Notes: generated from the letters alone by a model not told the origin. A DNA stretch of 64,000 nucleotides from Acanthochromis polyacanthus (GCF_021347895.1 NC_067122.1:11273983-11337982); one strand, 5' to 3'; counted from the stretch's first letter, positions 26,150 to 38,752 are shown. A program made the numbers and translations.

Positions 26150-28833
26150 GTGAGTATAACGCACAAAGACACACACACAAAATTACAAACATATACTACA
26201 GACACTGACACACAGACTGTGTGGTTGCACATACGCACATGCACACAGTGGTATTGGTTCCTGCTCAAACATGCACTGAACACACAAACACACACACACA
26301 CACAAACACATCATGGCAGCAGAGCTTGTGCATGATCATCTAATCATGCCATAATAAGACACCAACTCTTCTATTGTTTCATGACTGTGAATAATCATGT
26401 GGCCAGTACAAACACACGGACGCACAAAGAGATGCACAGATACAGACAGGGAAGGAGATGGATGCAGTGACAAATATGTGCAGGCACCACACACATTGAT
26501 ACACACACACACACATACACACTTGAGTAATGGTAACCTCATTAATACCACAAGAAAGGCTTGTTTAGGCTCTACAGTTCAATCTGCTTGATTCATTAGA
26601 GGAAACCTAAGTTACTGATGGTACTGATGTAAGCACACACAGACACACACACACGCAGACACTAACAAACACACACACAGAGTTGTGCTCCAACACGCAT
26701 CCCCGGCCAAATCATCTCCTCTGACTGATTTGAGGGGGGCTTTGATTTGTGTGTGTGTTATTTTCTGTGTTTAGTTGTGTGAAGGAGATCTTACAGTTGC
26801 CAAGGCGATGGCATGACATCTCAAGGGAGTTTCTGCCCATAATCTCGTGGGACTGTCTGAGAGGCAGACCATTGGTTGCGTTCCTGCTGGCCACACTGGG
26901 GTTGATTCCGCCTAACCAGCATGCACAGAAAGGGATTTCCTCCCCAAATCACCATTTTCAAGGGGCTCTGGTGTGGTCACACAGCCCTACTTAACATTCA
27001 AGAAATGGGGATTTCTAAATACACCAACACAGCTACATACAAGCAGGATAACATTTTGCAGACGTTCAGTTATCTTCCATGACCATATTTTTGTTGCTCA
27101 TCTTTTGACCGACAACGTCCCGTCAACAGCCAATCCTAAAGTTCCCATTTTGAGCGTACTACTGTAGTTCTAGTGGCGATAACAACTTGAAATCAGCCCT
27201 TTAAAGCTGGATTTCAGGCAGCAATCCAGCTACCAGTTGCCAGCTGAGTGCAGAGTTACCAATACCCAATATTTTTTAATCAGAGACCCTCGTCTGCTTC
27301 TGTTTTTATGTCAACAATGAGTGACTGCCTCCTCTGATTTCCTTGTTCCTCCTCCTCCTTTCTTCTCTCGTTCTCAGTGTTTCTTCATCAAATTCTTCCT
27401 TCCATCTTCTAAAAAATGCTTTATTTGTTTTCCCTTTTTCCTCTTTTTATTTTCTCTAATATGTCTTTACTGTGTCCTCTTGCATTCCTTTTCTCCTTAC
27501 TTTGTCTTCACCTGTCCTCTTGTCCGCTTTCATCCTCCTTTTCTGTCTTTCATCCTCCTTTCTGTACAGTGTTTATATATCCGTTTACCCTCACTTTCCT
27601 TTCACTAATCTGCCTCTTCACCCTCCTCATTCTTCTTCTCCTTCTCACCTCCTTCTCTTTATTAAATTTTGTGTTTGTATTGAGTTTGCGGCTTTTATAA
27701 AAATGACTCATTCAATCAAAAGTCTTGAAATATCCCTGATATGATTAGCAGGGAAAGCCTAAAAATGTGTGGAAACTTCTTTAGACACAGAATGGTTTAC
27801 TTCCCCTGTAGCCTTTGGCCAGTGTTATATTTTCCATGTCAGTGAGTGTGCAAGGGGGACATGAAAGTCTGCAAGAGTTTGCATCGACCTCTCTGTGGAT
27901 GTTAGCCTGCAGTCCAAAATTTGTGTCCACACGGGCTGTAGTGAGCATGCACAGAGTACCTCTACTGTGCATGTATGGAACAGAGTCCTCCAGTGGACCA
28001 CAAGTGAGCTACAAACTAGTATAATAGCAACAACTACTGTGTGTCCATGGCGACTGCAGCTGCCCTTGTTCACATACCCAAGGGAGTTTAATCGAGGCTG
28101 TAAGATTCTGTGATGTCTTCATACATTTACAATGCATGTATTTAATTTCCATATTTTCTCTCTTAATAATCCACATTTGTCTCTGTGCTATTCTTCCACT
28201 TTTCTTTCTCTTTTTCTGCAGTGTCCATGTAGTCTATGAGCGGTAATAACATCACACCATGGTGTCTCTCATTCAGAAATCTGAACCACTGAAAAGATTA
28301 CAACTCCTACAGCTTATGTGTATATGTGTGTAGATGTGTGTGTGTGTGAGAGAGATGCATACATATCAGACTCACACACACTCGCCAATCCACCACGCCC
28401 ATCACCTTTAGTCACCCGCAACCAGTAAGCTCAATAGACACAATCACACTGACTTACAGCTACACACAAATACATTCCACACACACACACATCCACACAA
28501 ACACAGCGCTTTCCCCATACCCCCTGCCTGTTCCCATTCTCCCCTGTGTTTTAATCCTACTTGTCAGTAATTAAGGCTGAGCCGGGGGTGGGCCAGGACG
28601 TGGCTATCTCCAGGCGGGGGTTTGACTATAAACTGGATTTATAATGGGAGAGCGGTATTAAAACCCACTGCCCCCGCTGCTAGCATCAATGAGACCATCT
28701 CTGTTCCATAACAGGATTTGTCCTCTGCTTTATTACAAAAGGAGGCCTGTCTTCTGAAAGGCTAGATATCCCGGCTGGCATATAATACGCTGACAAGACA
28801 TTCTGCTGTTCATCCGCCCTTCTCCTCCTCTTC

Positions 28834-28906
<73 letters not shown>

Positions 28907-30194
28907 TCTCTCTCTCTCTCAAGGTGTCAAATGCAGCCAGTGCAGCCTGTAGAGAGTCTCAGCTCAGTGAAAGAACACCTGATGCGTTCTATATTAAGCA
29001 GCACCTGTTAATTAATGCTTCAAGTGAAATTTAAAACCGCCTATTAGTGTAAAATGTTACTCCAAACTATGTAAAATAGCAAATGGCAATTCTCATCAGC
29101 ATCTTCAGTGGCGTCACCCAATGGGAGACTCAGCTATAGCATTTAATTAAACTCACTTACAACATAATGCGAAGTTTAACATAAGTGCCAATTCATGGTT
29201 TCCACGTCCCCATGGCTGCAAGCATCTGTGGGACATAAATTTCATTATCTGCCCAAGTCTGCTCAGGTCAGCGGAAATAGTCCTTATGAAAAGTGTGTGT
29301 TCTGTGAATTACCCCCAGCAACAAGGACTCTGGAAAAATAAGTTTCCATTGCTTTTTTCATATGTACATTTTCAGTGCTATGACCACAACAATGGAAATG
29401 TTAAGCATCTCTATTATATGAGAGTAGAGGGCAATACGAGAGATGAATACAGATAAAACCAAAACTTAGTGATGGGTAGATGCCAGTAGGTGAAAAAGTG
29501 CCTCTTATCTTTGATATCATCATCAAGGGGCACACCTCATTAATCACATGTCCAATTCTAGCCTCAATAACAGCCAGCCAAAATGACCAAAAATACTCAA
29601 AAGAAATCAAAAATATCTTTCTCAATTCATTTATTTGCTCCCACGTCTCTCCCTCTGCTCATTTTCTGATTTCGGTTTCCCCTTTTAATTTTCAGCTCCC
29701 GTCTCTATGTCCACTCTTTTCATATTGTCCAATTAGTTCTTACTTTTTTCAACCTGTTTTCTATTTAAATTCAATTCAATTTCTTCACCCTTTCCAATTC
29801 TCTTTCTACTTCCACTCTTCCGTCTCTCTCTGTTTCTGTAATTTTTTTTTGAATATGTGTTCTGTCTCTAAAGGGAGTCATATTGTCACAGACCTATCGA
29901 GAAATGACAGCGGAGAATATTACTGTGTGTCTTTGTGTATGAGCGCCTGGTTTTGTGTGTGTGTTGTTCAGCAATAGACGCATGATCCTGTCAAGGATGT
30001 AAGCTGTGTGAAAAATTGAACCAACTGTATTGAATGTTAACTCAAACACATTTGCTGCCACCGAGTGAGTGTGCTGTGGATTAACGGAAGCTCTCTCCAA
30101 AGTCAAATATTCAGATGGATAGTCGTCGCATATTCATTTAAAAATTAAATGAAAAACAATATTTCAGTGTGCATTTCTCCTCCTTCTTTCTCAG
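26150..30194 (+). other. slit3 intron with CA/CT microsatellites
   Basis: The 4.0-kb intron contains CA-rich clusters (26160-26310, 26490-26520, 26630-26680, 28350-28500), a pyrimidine-rich block (27320-27660), a long CT microsatellite (28835-28920) and a stretch at 27800-28100 that resembles a diverged interspersed repeat. The GC-richer stretch 28560-28790 looks non-repetitive and could be regulatory, but nothing specific supports that. No exon was found. Confidence 0.6.
28835..28920. repeat. (TC)n microsatellite
   Basis: About 43 TC units with a single interruption (CCCTC) near 28902. It is a homopyrimidine mirror-repeat tract of the type able to form triplex (H) DNA. Confidence 0.95.
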
Positions 30195-30357
30195 CCGTCT
30201 GCACTCCAACAACCTCCACTGTGACTGTCACCTGTCCTGGCTCTCTGATTGGCTCAGAGCCCGGCGGGGTTTGGCTCCCTTCACCCAGTGCATGGCCCCC
30301 GCCCACATGAGGGGCCTCAACGTCCCGGATGTGCAGAAGAAGGATTTATCTGTAATG
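30195..30357 (+). CDS. slit3: slit3 exon: D1 C-terminal cap (LRRCT), one base short
   Basis: The acceptor TTCTTTCTCAG precedes and the donor GTGAGT follows. The translation runs [19 protein letters not shown], with the CxC-x-x-x-W signature of the LRR C-terminal cap, then [20 protein letters not shown]. Two of the four cap cysteines are the CDC pair, the third is in TQC, and the fourth should be near the exon end. There the frame is broken: after KKD the sequence has TTT where TTTT is expected (30345-30347). With the extra T it gives a Phe-Ile-Cys-Asn-Gly end that supplies the fourth cysteine. Length is 163 bases against 164 for both other cap-C exons in this window. The simplest reading is a homopolymer deletion error. 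Confidence 0.93.
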
Positions 30358-31666
30358 GTGAGTCGACATTAACACAGATAAATAGATCCGACTCAATATC
30401 ACAGAGCTTTAATGGCATGTCTTCACATTCATAGAATTACTAATCTCAATGGTCTTTATTTCCTATCAAACACCGTTAACAAGTGTTTTCACTGGCTTTA
30501 GAATGCTAAAAATATTTATGGAGAATATGCCGGTTTTGGTTCCCATGCGACCACATGTTAATACATCAACTATGATAGTGTTACAGAGAACTACACCACG
30601 TAAAATCCTACATTTACTGCCACCAAAGTTTGACCTATTTAGCAACAGTGATATGCATAATGTATAATTTAGAGAGTGGAGTCAAGAAGAAGGTTGACTG
30701 TGGACTGCGGTGCTGTTGACAGCTGACTTTTTGACGCCTAGTTTAACCAACAGACAATGTAGTTGACCTGAGGATCATCATTACAGGCGGTGCTGTTATC
30801 GGCTCCAGACAGCACAGCGTCGAGTTTATAACACTGAAAGAATTACACCGTGTAGAGCATGCAATCAGCCAAAAAGCCAGTAATGTTATCAGCTGCAGAT
30901 AGTATAGGCAGTGTTTATAGGGCTCTGATTTCAGCTCTCTGTGCTAATAGACTGTCAGGCTGCTCTCTCTTTATTAGCCTTAAGTCTTTTCCTCCTACAT
31001 GCTCCATAGCAGACACATCTCATTGCACTTTTCTCCATTCTCCTGTCTTGCTGCAGGTGGCAATAATACACTGGCTTTTCGCTCTTTCCCACCACCTTTA
31101 CTCCTTTAATCCCTTCTTTTGCCATCTCCCCCTCTTCCCTTCTGTTCTCTGTTGGTTATGTTGTTCCTGTCCTCTGCCTGTGCTCCTTCCCATCTATCCT
31201 CCTTCTGTCTGTCTCTTCTCCTGCTCGTGTCTTGCAATATTTTGTGTGCATACTTTCGCCGGATAATATTTAGCATTAATATTCAGTCTTCCTGTTTCAT
31301 ATCAAAAGATAGCATGTTTTCTCCAATGAATTTTAGTGCAAATGCTTCAGAAACAACACGACAACATCACAGGATGCTAAAAATCCCCACTGAAGCTGAG
31401 GACTAATCCCACTGGGAGAAGCTCGAATAAAATATACAAAAACATCACAAAGAATTTTTGAAATAAAAGTTCAGCTAAATATGATCGCGCAATTTATGCA
31501 AGTGTAAATGTAGCTGCAGGCATGGAAACATTGCCTATTCTCTTCCTCGTATTTGGCAGTAGACCAATGAAGCTATTCTTATATTCAGATAAATAGCACC
31601 CGGTCTCAGTTGGAGTTTTTTTTCTGCAGAAACTGCACTCTTGTTTCAGTATATTGTTGTCCACAG
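30358..31666 (+). other. slit3 intron, 1.3 kb
   Basis: It contains ordinary AT-rich sequence and a pyrimidine-rich block (31080-31230). No exon, RNA gene or named repeat was recognised. Confidence 0.6.
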
Positions 31667-31811
31667 GTCCAGCACAGACAGAATCGAGGACTTGTGTTCC
31701 TCAGGTGGCCGTGTGTCCACCCAGCTGCAGCTGCAACAACAATATAGTGGACTGTCGTCGTAAAGGCCTGACTGAAATACCGGGAAACCTCCCCGAAGGC
31801 ATTGTGGAGAT
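31667..31811 (+). CDS. slit3: slit3 exon: N-terminal cap (LRRNT) of domain D2
   Basis: The acceptor TTGTCCACAG precedes and the donor GTAAGA follows. Starting in phase 1 it encodes a short variable linker, then [20 protein letters not shown], the CPxxCxC-x-x-x-x-VDC motif of an LRR N-terminal cap with all four cysteines, then [21 protein letters not shown] is typical of Slit3. D2 is the Slit domain that binds the first Ig domain of Robo. At 145 bases (2 + 47 codons + 2) it is in frame with the following LRR exon. A second AG six bases downstream (acceptor after 31672) could give a two-residue shorter form. Confidence 0.95.
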
Positions 31812-32175
31812 GTAAGACTGCTTTACTTTACTTTTAGTGCTGCAAATTGTCATGCACACGTGCCTTTTATGGTATAAACACATCTTGTTGTAATTTGGGC
31901 TTTAATTGAGTACAGACAGATGACAAGTAAAGGAAAAAACTGTCTTTGTAAGTTGCTGGGCCACCATGTGCCACCACAAGTCTCTGAGAACCATTGTTCC
32001 GAAAGATGTTCCCTCATTGGTTGTTTTAATGATGGTGGTGTAGAGCTCGGTCTGAGGCGCTCAGCTGATTTGAGATCTGGTAACTGTGACGGCCATAGAA
32101 CATGATTTGCATTATTATTATTATTGTTATTATTATTATTGTTATTTTATACAAAACCAACCCTTTCCTGACCTC

Positions 32176-32361
32176 TCATGCCCTGTAGATGGGGTCATTG
32201 TCATCCTGGAAGAGACCACTACTGTCAGAATAGAAATGCTTCATGACAGGATAAAAATGATCACTCAGATCAGCTTTGTATTGATTTGCAGCGACTCTTC
32301 CCTCTAAAGGGACAAGTGGACAAAATCCAACCAGCAAAATGTCCCCCAAAGTGTTCACCAT
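32176..32361 (-). pseudogene. Tc1-like transposase remnant, catalytic (DDE) fragment
   Basis: The minus-strand frame contains PLEGRVAANQYKADLSDHFY and then GLFQDDNDPIYRA. The second motif corresponds to the FQ(D/Q)DN(A/D)PxHRA block around the second catalytic aspartate of Tc1-family DDE transposases, with Tyr in place of the usual His. The frame stops directly after this block, and an ATT microsatellite follows. It is a non-functional remnant within the 31913-33050 element. Confidence 0.75.
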
Positions 32362-32696
32362 TGGATCCCTTCACAGTCAGGGTCAAGCATTCAGACGTTC
32401 ACTGTTCTTTTTGTTTACTCCACACATGCACTTGCTCTGTTGTCAAGTGCAGGGTGAAGGATGGTCCATCTGGTCATTGCGTATTTTTCCACATCTGTGT
32501 AAGCCCTGTGGTTTTTCCACAAGTAGACTTTTAAATATGCGTTCATCTTTGTATTGCGAGGTTTTATGCAGCTATAATTTCTCACTCTGTGTAATTATTC
32601 TTGGACTGTTCTTGCTGACAGATTAAACATGTAATGCATTCAGGTAGAGTTATGTTGTTTCTTACACATCGCATTAATGAGCAAACAGGACAATCA

Positions 32697-32897
32697 TCAA
32701 ACGTGAGCTGTCAACCACAACGTCCGACCCATTTTATTAAATGCAGATGTGACTTTAGTCCCTATTCCTCTTGTAGCTCTTGCCAGCTGAGCATTCTTTG
32801 TGACTGAAGCTCCTGCCATCCGTGCCACAAAAATGAATCCCATTTCAGGGTCATTTAGATTTTTTCTCTTGCCACCTTGATGCAAAATCACAATCAA
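32697..32897 (-). pseudogene. Tc1-like transposase remnant, DNA-binding half
   Basis: The minus-strand open frame reads ...MAGASVTKNAQLARATRGIG, then TKVTSAFNKMGRT. The spacing and the hydrophobic pattern resemble the helix-turn-helix of Tc1-like transposases, which contact the terminal repeats. It sits at the correct (5') end of the element relative to the DDE fragment. Surrounding stop codons separate it from the catalytic part. It is a decayed fossil and not a host gene. Confidence 0.6.
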
Positions 32898-33897
32898 CTA
32901 GGGCTGCTTAGCATTTCTATGCACACCACAGAGCCTGACTGGACATTAATTACTTGATCCTACCATGCAGTGCACCCATGTAGAAGCATCTGCATTTGTT
33001 GTGTTTCTCCATTCATTTGTTCAGGTTTTCCTTAATTTGTCACCTGTCTGCATGTATCTTAATGTTTCACACTGTCAATATGACAGATTAAACCCTACTG
33101 TATATAATGTGTTTCAAAAATTCCATTCCAGCCACATTCCAATGATGTGCCCATGTTTAAAACATCAATATTCTCAGCCTTTTATTGCAGCATGTCATTT
33201 GCTTTTGCACAAGAAAATCATGTGGTGATTTGAGTTTTTTCTATTTATTCACTGAACGTAACATGTTTGCGTTTATGCTGGTTTTATGCAAATGCGTATG
33301 TGTGTAGAATGGTAGATATGGGATGTTTATTTATGGAGACATTTTTAACATTTCAGATTTTAAAAAGAAATAGCACCACCTTGTCCAAAATGTTTCTCAT
33401 GCCAGAGGTTAAATGTGCTTAATCGAAACACACAGGCATGCTCACATGTACCCAACATGTGCAGCCTCACTGTGATCTTTGCAAACTTAGATACACCATG
33501 ATAAATTAGGTCCTACATAGAACCCAAATTGCAGCACATAGCGAGTTTTGTTTCGGTATTTCATTTCCTATTTCAGCCAAACTCTACCTCTTCTCTCTCT
33601 CTCATTTTCGTCTTTTCTTTTCCACACATTTTAAACGCACGAAGACGCACACACACACCCCACAGAGGGACGTGTTTGATATCCGTATTGATCGCTGTAC
33701 CCTGTTTGTTTGTACAGAGGACAGCTGGTTGATTGCTCTGTGAGTAAAGGAGCAATTCTCCTCTGCAACTCTACACCAATACCGCTATACCTCCCTAGCA
33801 TAAGTAATAGATGCACACACACACATACACGCATATATGCAGACACACCAGCCTGTTGTTGGACTCATATACACACACATTCTGGGAGGGTCAAACG

Positions 33898-33900
<3 letters not shown>

Positions 33901-33945
<45 letters not shown>
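33901..33945. repeat. (CG)/(CA)n microsatellite
   Basis: A short run of CG repeats passes into about eighteen CA units. It is an alternating purine-pyrimidine tract. Confidence 0.95.
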
Positions 33946-33947
<2 letters not shown>

Positions 33948-34337
33948 CACACATGCCTTATGATTGAGCCACAGGTACCAAAGCATCTTATAAAATCTCT
34001 AGGACACACACAGGCGCACACAGAATTAGCATTGGATCCATTATAATAAATGTTGCTGCTGCAGCCAGAGACAATAGCGCATAATAGGATGATGTATTGT
34101 CAGCCCTTTAATGGAGACAAAGTCATTTTTCTGGATGGTGGTGGCAAGGCTCACTGCCAAATGCGCGTATGCTCATGTTGACATCGTGCAACTACACTCC
34201 CAAGCGCGCTAATTCGACTCCTCAAGTCAAATATAAGGCACACAAAGCAATTTAATGTTTTTGTGTTTTTGTCAAGGCGTTAACTTTGGTAAAACATCAA
34301 CAGAGATATGTGTGTGTGTGTGTGTGAGGAAGCTATC

Positions 34338-34452
<115 letters not shown>

Positions 34453-36311
34453 ACTTGGCTGATTGTAAACCTGCTCTCCTGCCAAACTCATCTCCTGTTT
34501 CAGTTGTCATTTAATTGCCTAGTCACCTTATAGATTTTTTTATATCTGATCTCAAAATGTCTTCCCTTTAATACATCCCTTTGATATTGAGCCTCTAAGT
34601 GTCTTTGTTTCAACCTTGTTTCACTGGCCCCTGATATAATTTGTACCTTGTTGTGTGTGCAGATTGTGTTTGTCAGTATCCGCACATTCTTGATTTATTT
34701 TGACCCCTGAGTTGAAATAAAGTGTTGTTGGCTGCTGGGGGCTGAAATTTAGAGGGCAATGCAAGCCAAGAAGCAGGCACCTGTACGTGTAAGGATTGTG
34801 TTGCTTTCGAAGCCAGAGCTACGTAAGCGTTTCATTTAAAAACCCTGATATCGAATGGCAGTCGCACACTGGCTCAATGAATTAAATTGAACTGCTTTTA
34901 ATCCCATAAATTTGATCATTGCTTGTCTTTGAGTCTGTATCTTGGAATGGATAGATGGATAGACATGATTTCAAAAAGAAAGAAAGAAAATGGGCGGTGG
35001 CTGAAGAGGAGGATGAGAAGCAGAAGAAGGGTGGATTAGTTTCCATTTATCATTCTGACAGCTGACCCTGTTGCTGGCCTTGGGACCTCACTGCATCCTC
35101 CTCTTCTCCTCTAATTTTTCCTCTCCTCTCCCCTGTTGGTCACACTTTTCCACTCCTCTGATTTCTCCTTCGTTGTCCTCTTTTCCCACTCCCCTTTTAC
35201 GATTTCTCTCCTCACTGTCTCTCCTCTGCCTTTCTCTCCCTTTTTCTTTATTTTCCTTCTTACTCCTCTGACTGTTTTATCATAGTCTCCTTTTTCTTAT
35301 TTACATCCCTCTTTGCTATTTTCTTCCATCCTTCTTTCATTCCTTTTCATCGCAACAGCAAGGAGACATGAAGAGTGCATAGATGAATGTGTTTCTTAGA
35401 CCATCAGCAGAGCAGAAACTAAACTGTAGTAAATTTACCCAAATGTGGGCTCTATGCCGAGCTCTGATGGGTCCCCACATGATAATAGAGTAATACTACC
35501 AGGATGATGTAATGAGTCTGCAGTCTTCCAGAAAAAAAGAGATGTAATAAATTCCTTTTGGCCCTTTAGCCTGAAAAGTCTGAGAAACTGAGGATGTCAT
35601 AAATGCAGTCTGAGTGTTGGGACTCCATCAAATGAATTTATGGGACATCCAAATAAATACATAAAACATGATGACTGGAAGATTATAATTGTTCATGTAC
35701 TGCTGCCATGCACTACTTCCGATAAAACAGTCTCTCCAGAATTTGTATTTGACTTGCCAGCCATGCTTTGCCATTAAATACTTAAGCGTATTGCTCTACT
35801 TTCTGAATACTTTGGCCTCAGATTCACTAAAAAAGGACAGGTTTTGCGATCAGCAGTTCAAGATCTGGCTGCAAGACCGGCCTTGCGATTCTTATAGAAC
35901 CAGATCAGAATGGTCCCATGTAAGCTCATTAGTGCTGAGCTGCGAAACTCAAGTCAACATTTCACACTGAGCGACCTTGGCCAGACTCTGCTGCGAAGCC
36001 CTGACCAACCTGCAGAAATATTGTGTAGATGTTGATTGGAACAGCCACCTTTTGAACTCTCCGTGCACTTGTGCTCGGCTGGGGCTGCGCGGTAACAGGG
36101 CGTTATAATAACCTTGAAGGAGAAAAATGAACCCGCCGTGTCATGCATGATGCACTGTTGCTGGAGGTGTACACAGAATTTCTCTTAATATTTCATTTAA
36201 TGTTGTATAAATGATTTCTTTAAATAACCTTTTTTTCATAAAGGTTAGTTGGTCTTCACCTAACTCTCTCATCCCTCTCTCTCTTTTCATTCTCTCTGTC
36301 TCTCTTTTCAG

Positions 36312-36383
36312 CCGTTTGGAGCAGAACTTGATTAAAAGTGTCCCAGCAGGAGCCTTTTCTGCCTACAAGAAGCTCAAGAGGAT
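36312..36383 (+). CDS. slit3: slit3 exon: first LRR of D2
   Basis: The acceptor CTCTTTTCAG precedes and the donor GTGAGT follows. In phase 2 it encodes RLEQNLIKSVPAGAF, then SAYKKLKRI, one complete 24-residue LRR. It is 72 bases, phase 2 to phase 2, so its loss would leave the frame intact. The residues on the D2 concave surface take part in Robo binding in the family; which residues do so here cannot be read from sequence alone. The match to SLIT3 is close. Confidence 0.96.
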
Positions 36384-37220
36384 GTGAGTCTGTCTGGATG
36401 TAACTGTGTGCACATGCAAATACACTCTGTCCTGCATACACTGATTTGTCCTAACAGACTGGTGTGCATTAATATGTTTGAATTAGTTTTAATTAATAAT
36501 TATGGAAGTTTCTTCTCATTTGATATACCTCAACAAAAAAAACAACAAAATTTCTTGACTCTAGAGCATTAACTTTAAGCAGATGAGCAGTATTTATTAT
36601 TAACCAAGAGTCTGACCTGCAGTCCACTCCAGTATGGACACCCTGGCACACAGTTCAGCTCCTCTTGTCTGTTTTTCACACACACCCACAGACACAACGC
36701 TTACTGGCGAAAAATGTCCTTATCATGCAAATGCCTGAAAACGCTGGACTTGCAGACTTGTGCGAGGTTGTAAGGTTGCTCACCCAGCTGCCCACGCACA
36801 CGCACGGATGGAGTTTTAGGCTCACCTCAACAGCAACGTTTAATAATATATCTTACAGTGGTGGAAGTGAATGACATGAACTGCACTTAACATGCCACCG
36901 CTTCCAGTGGCATCTCACTGCCTCTCTCTCTCTCTCTCTCTCTCTGGTTCTCTCGCTTCTGTCGCTTCAGTTTTTTACTCACTCCGTCCATCATTCTCTC
37001 TCTCTCTCTCTCTCTCTCTCGCTCTCCCTCATTTAGTCACACATTCAGTCCCTCTTACACTTTTTTTTTCCTCTTGTCCCCTTGCCTTGACCTCTGCTGA
37101 TGTATTCTGGCTTGATCATTTGTCAGACAGTTCTAGGACATTCACAAAGAGTGAACCCCATTACTGTGTATTACAGTAATCTCTCTCTCTTTCTCCGTCT
37201 CTCTCTCTCTCTCTCCCCAG
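36384..37220 (+). other. slit3 intron, 0.8 kb, with CT arrays
   Basis: It contains three CT microsatellites (about 36919-36943, 36995-37025 and 37179-37214). The last of these forms the polypyrimidine tract of the next exon. Nothing else was recognised. Confidence 0.7.
37179..37214 (+). repeat. (CT)n microsatellite serving as a polypyrimidine tract
   Basis: The CT run, with two breaks, ends six bases before the exon at 37221 (sequence CCCCAG at the junction). U2AF binds pyrimidine tracts of this kind, so a length-variable microsatellite occupies a splicing signal. Confidence 0.85.
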
Positions 37221-37292
37221 TGACTTGAGTAAGAACCAGATTTCTGACGTTGCTGCCGATGCTTTCAGCGGTCTTCGCTCACTCACCTCACT
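37221..37292 (+). CDS. slit3: slit3 exon: second LRR of D2
   Basis: The acceptor CTCTCCCCAG precedes and the donor GTAAGT follows. In phase 2 it reads DLSKNQISDVAADAFSGLRS, then LTSL, a standard LRR with the LSxN and AF signatures. It is 72 bases, phase 2 to 2. DLSKNQISD is also the SLIT3 pattern; other paralogues usually have LSNNQI. There are no irregularities. Confidence 0.96.
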
Positions 37293-38752
37293 GTAAGTAT
37301 GACACACGGACATGCAAACACACACAGACATGTACACAAACGCATATCCAGACAGGAAGGTAATTGCATTTCCAGACATTAAGCAAATAAAAATGTTGTC
37401 CCAGTCAATGTTGACAACTGGAACACAATGCAGCAGAGTGTGCATGTTTGCATGGGTTTGTGTGTGTGTGTGTGTGTGTAATTGTACGTGTCTGTAATGA
37501 CTTAGTGTGTGTGTGTCTCTGAGGGTGACTGTGATAAGAACATGAAGGACAGTTTAATTTGAATCAATCTGGAGCATGAAAATGAGACGGACAGACAGAC
37601 AAGAAGGAGCAGACAAGGTGAACTCAGCTGGCTGTTAAGACTGAACATGCACGTGCGCACACGTAAATACGTGCACACGCATGCAGCCAATTCAGCTGTA
37701 CAGGAAAGCCACCGAGAGGCACGACTTCTGCACCAGAGCCCCGCTGAGCCGTGATGAAGCAAAATATAAAATTGCTCAAGTGAATTAAATGATTGCAACT
37801 GCAATTGGGAGCACATTTCAAACGTAATTTCAGTTTTTGACAATCAAATGAGATAAATGGTCCAAAACAGCATGCTTAGTGAGAAACTCCTTGGTGTGGA
37901 AATGACTGTGCTGCGTGTGTTTTTTACAATCAGACATAAAAAAAGAAAGGTGAAAACCACCTTGCACTGGAAACAGACAGCTTTTGCTTTTTTGTCTTTG
38001 ATTGCAACATGTCTTCAGTGCTTCTCACTGAAATAGTTTTCCAGCTGGCTGAGTGTGATTACTTTTTTTGTTCTGAGCAGATAAACTAATGCCCATCCTC
38101 TCTTTTGGAGAGCTGAATATTTGTAATGCATTCAATGGAAGATGGCTTGGGCAACGAAATACAGTAATAACACAGAGAGTCTTATTTTACAGTCTGTTTT
38201 CTAATGGTTTTATATCACAGCAACGGTGACCGGTGAAAGCCTGCATCTTTAGATTAAAATGCTTTTGTTCTCAGCTCATGAAAAGTACATATGTTGAGGA
38301 TACATGTCCTTTAAAGATGCTTATACATCTGACAGTTAAACACATTGCTATCTAAGAATCCAAAAGTGTTTGATATGAATGCACATATATTTGGAGACCA
38401 ACATCGCTGCTCGATGCTCAGCAGTGACGTGTAGGATATCAACGCGAAGCCTAAATGCTGCAAATTACACAAAATATTTTAAATGTTAAAATTACACAGC
38501 AGTTCAGGGTGGCAGTTGTCAGAGAAATGCTAATGGATAAGAGCCAAATCCTTTCGACAGCATCATCCAAACTGCCAGAGTATTCTCACAAAATATAACA
38601 GCGTCAGCAGAATTACTGTCAGGAAAACCTATATAAAGTATTTTACTAAGCCACACACTGGGCTTCAGATCACATACTGTAAGTCTTAATGTGTAAGTAA
38701 AGCCTTGTAAAGGCTGCAACCTAAATGATGCTGTTTAAACTGTCCTGCGCAG
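37293..38752 (+). other. slit3 intron, 1.5 kb
   Basis: It has a short GT tract near 37459-37479 and GT/CA-rich stretches up to 37690. The rest is ordinary AT-rich intron. No exon or mobile element was recognised. Confidence 0.6.

Larger units (their letters stand above)
31913..33050 (-). mobile_element. Tc1/mariner-like transposon, both ends present, inactive
   Basis: The left end CAGACAGATGACAAGTAAAG and the right end (minus strand CAGACAGGTGACAAATTAAG) form inverted repeats of about 29 bases. A TA lies just left of the element, as expected for Tc1 insertion. The right TA has decayed. The 1138-base length is near the usual size for fish Tc1-like elements. On the minus strand it encodes remnants of a transposase: a helix-turn-helix segment upstream and part of the DDE domain downstream. 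Stop codons, frameshifts and an ATT microsatellite near 32110-32145 show that it cannot be active. Confidence 0.85.

Noticed and set aside
29480..29977. 165-codon open frame in the intron before the D1 cap
   Set aside because: It has no domain, composition is that of a pyrimidine-rich intron, and no splice-site context fits.
26079..30357. slit3 as a pseudogene
   Set aside because: Two single-base losses occur, but all splice sites are intact and the twelve following exons are fully open and conserved.
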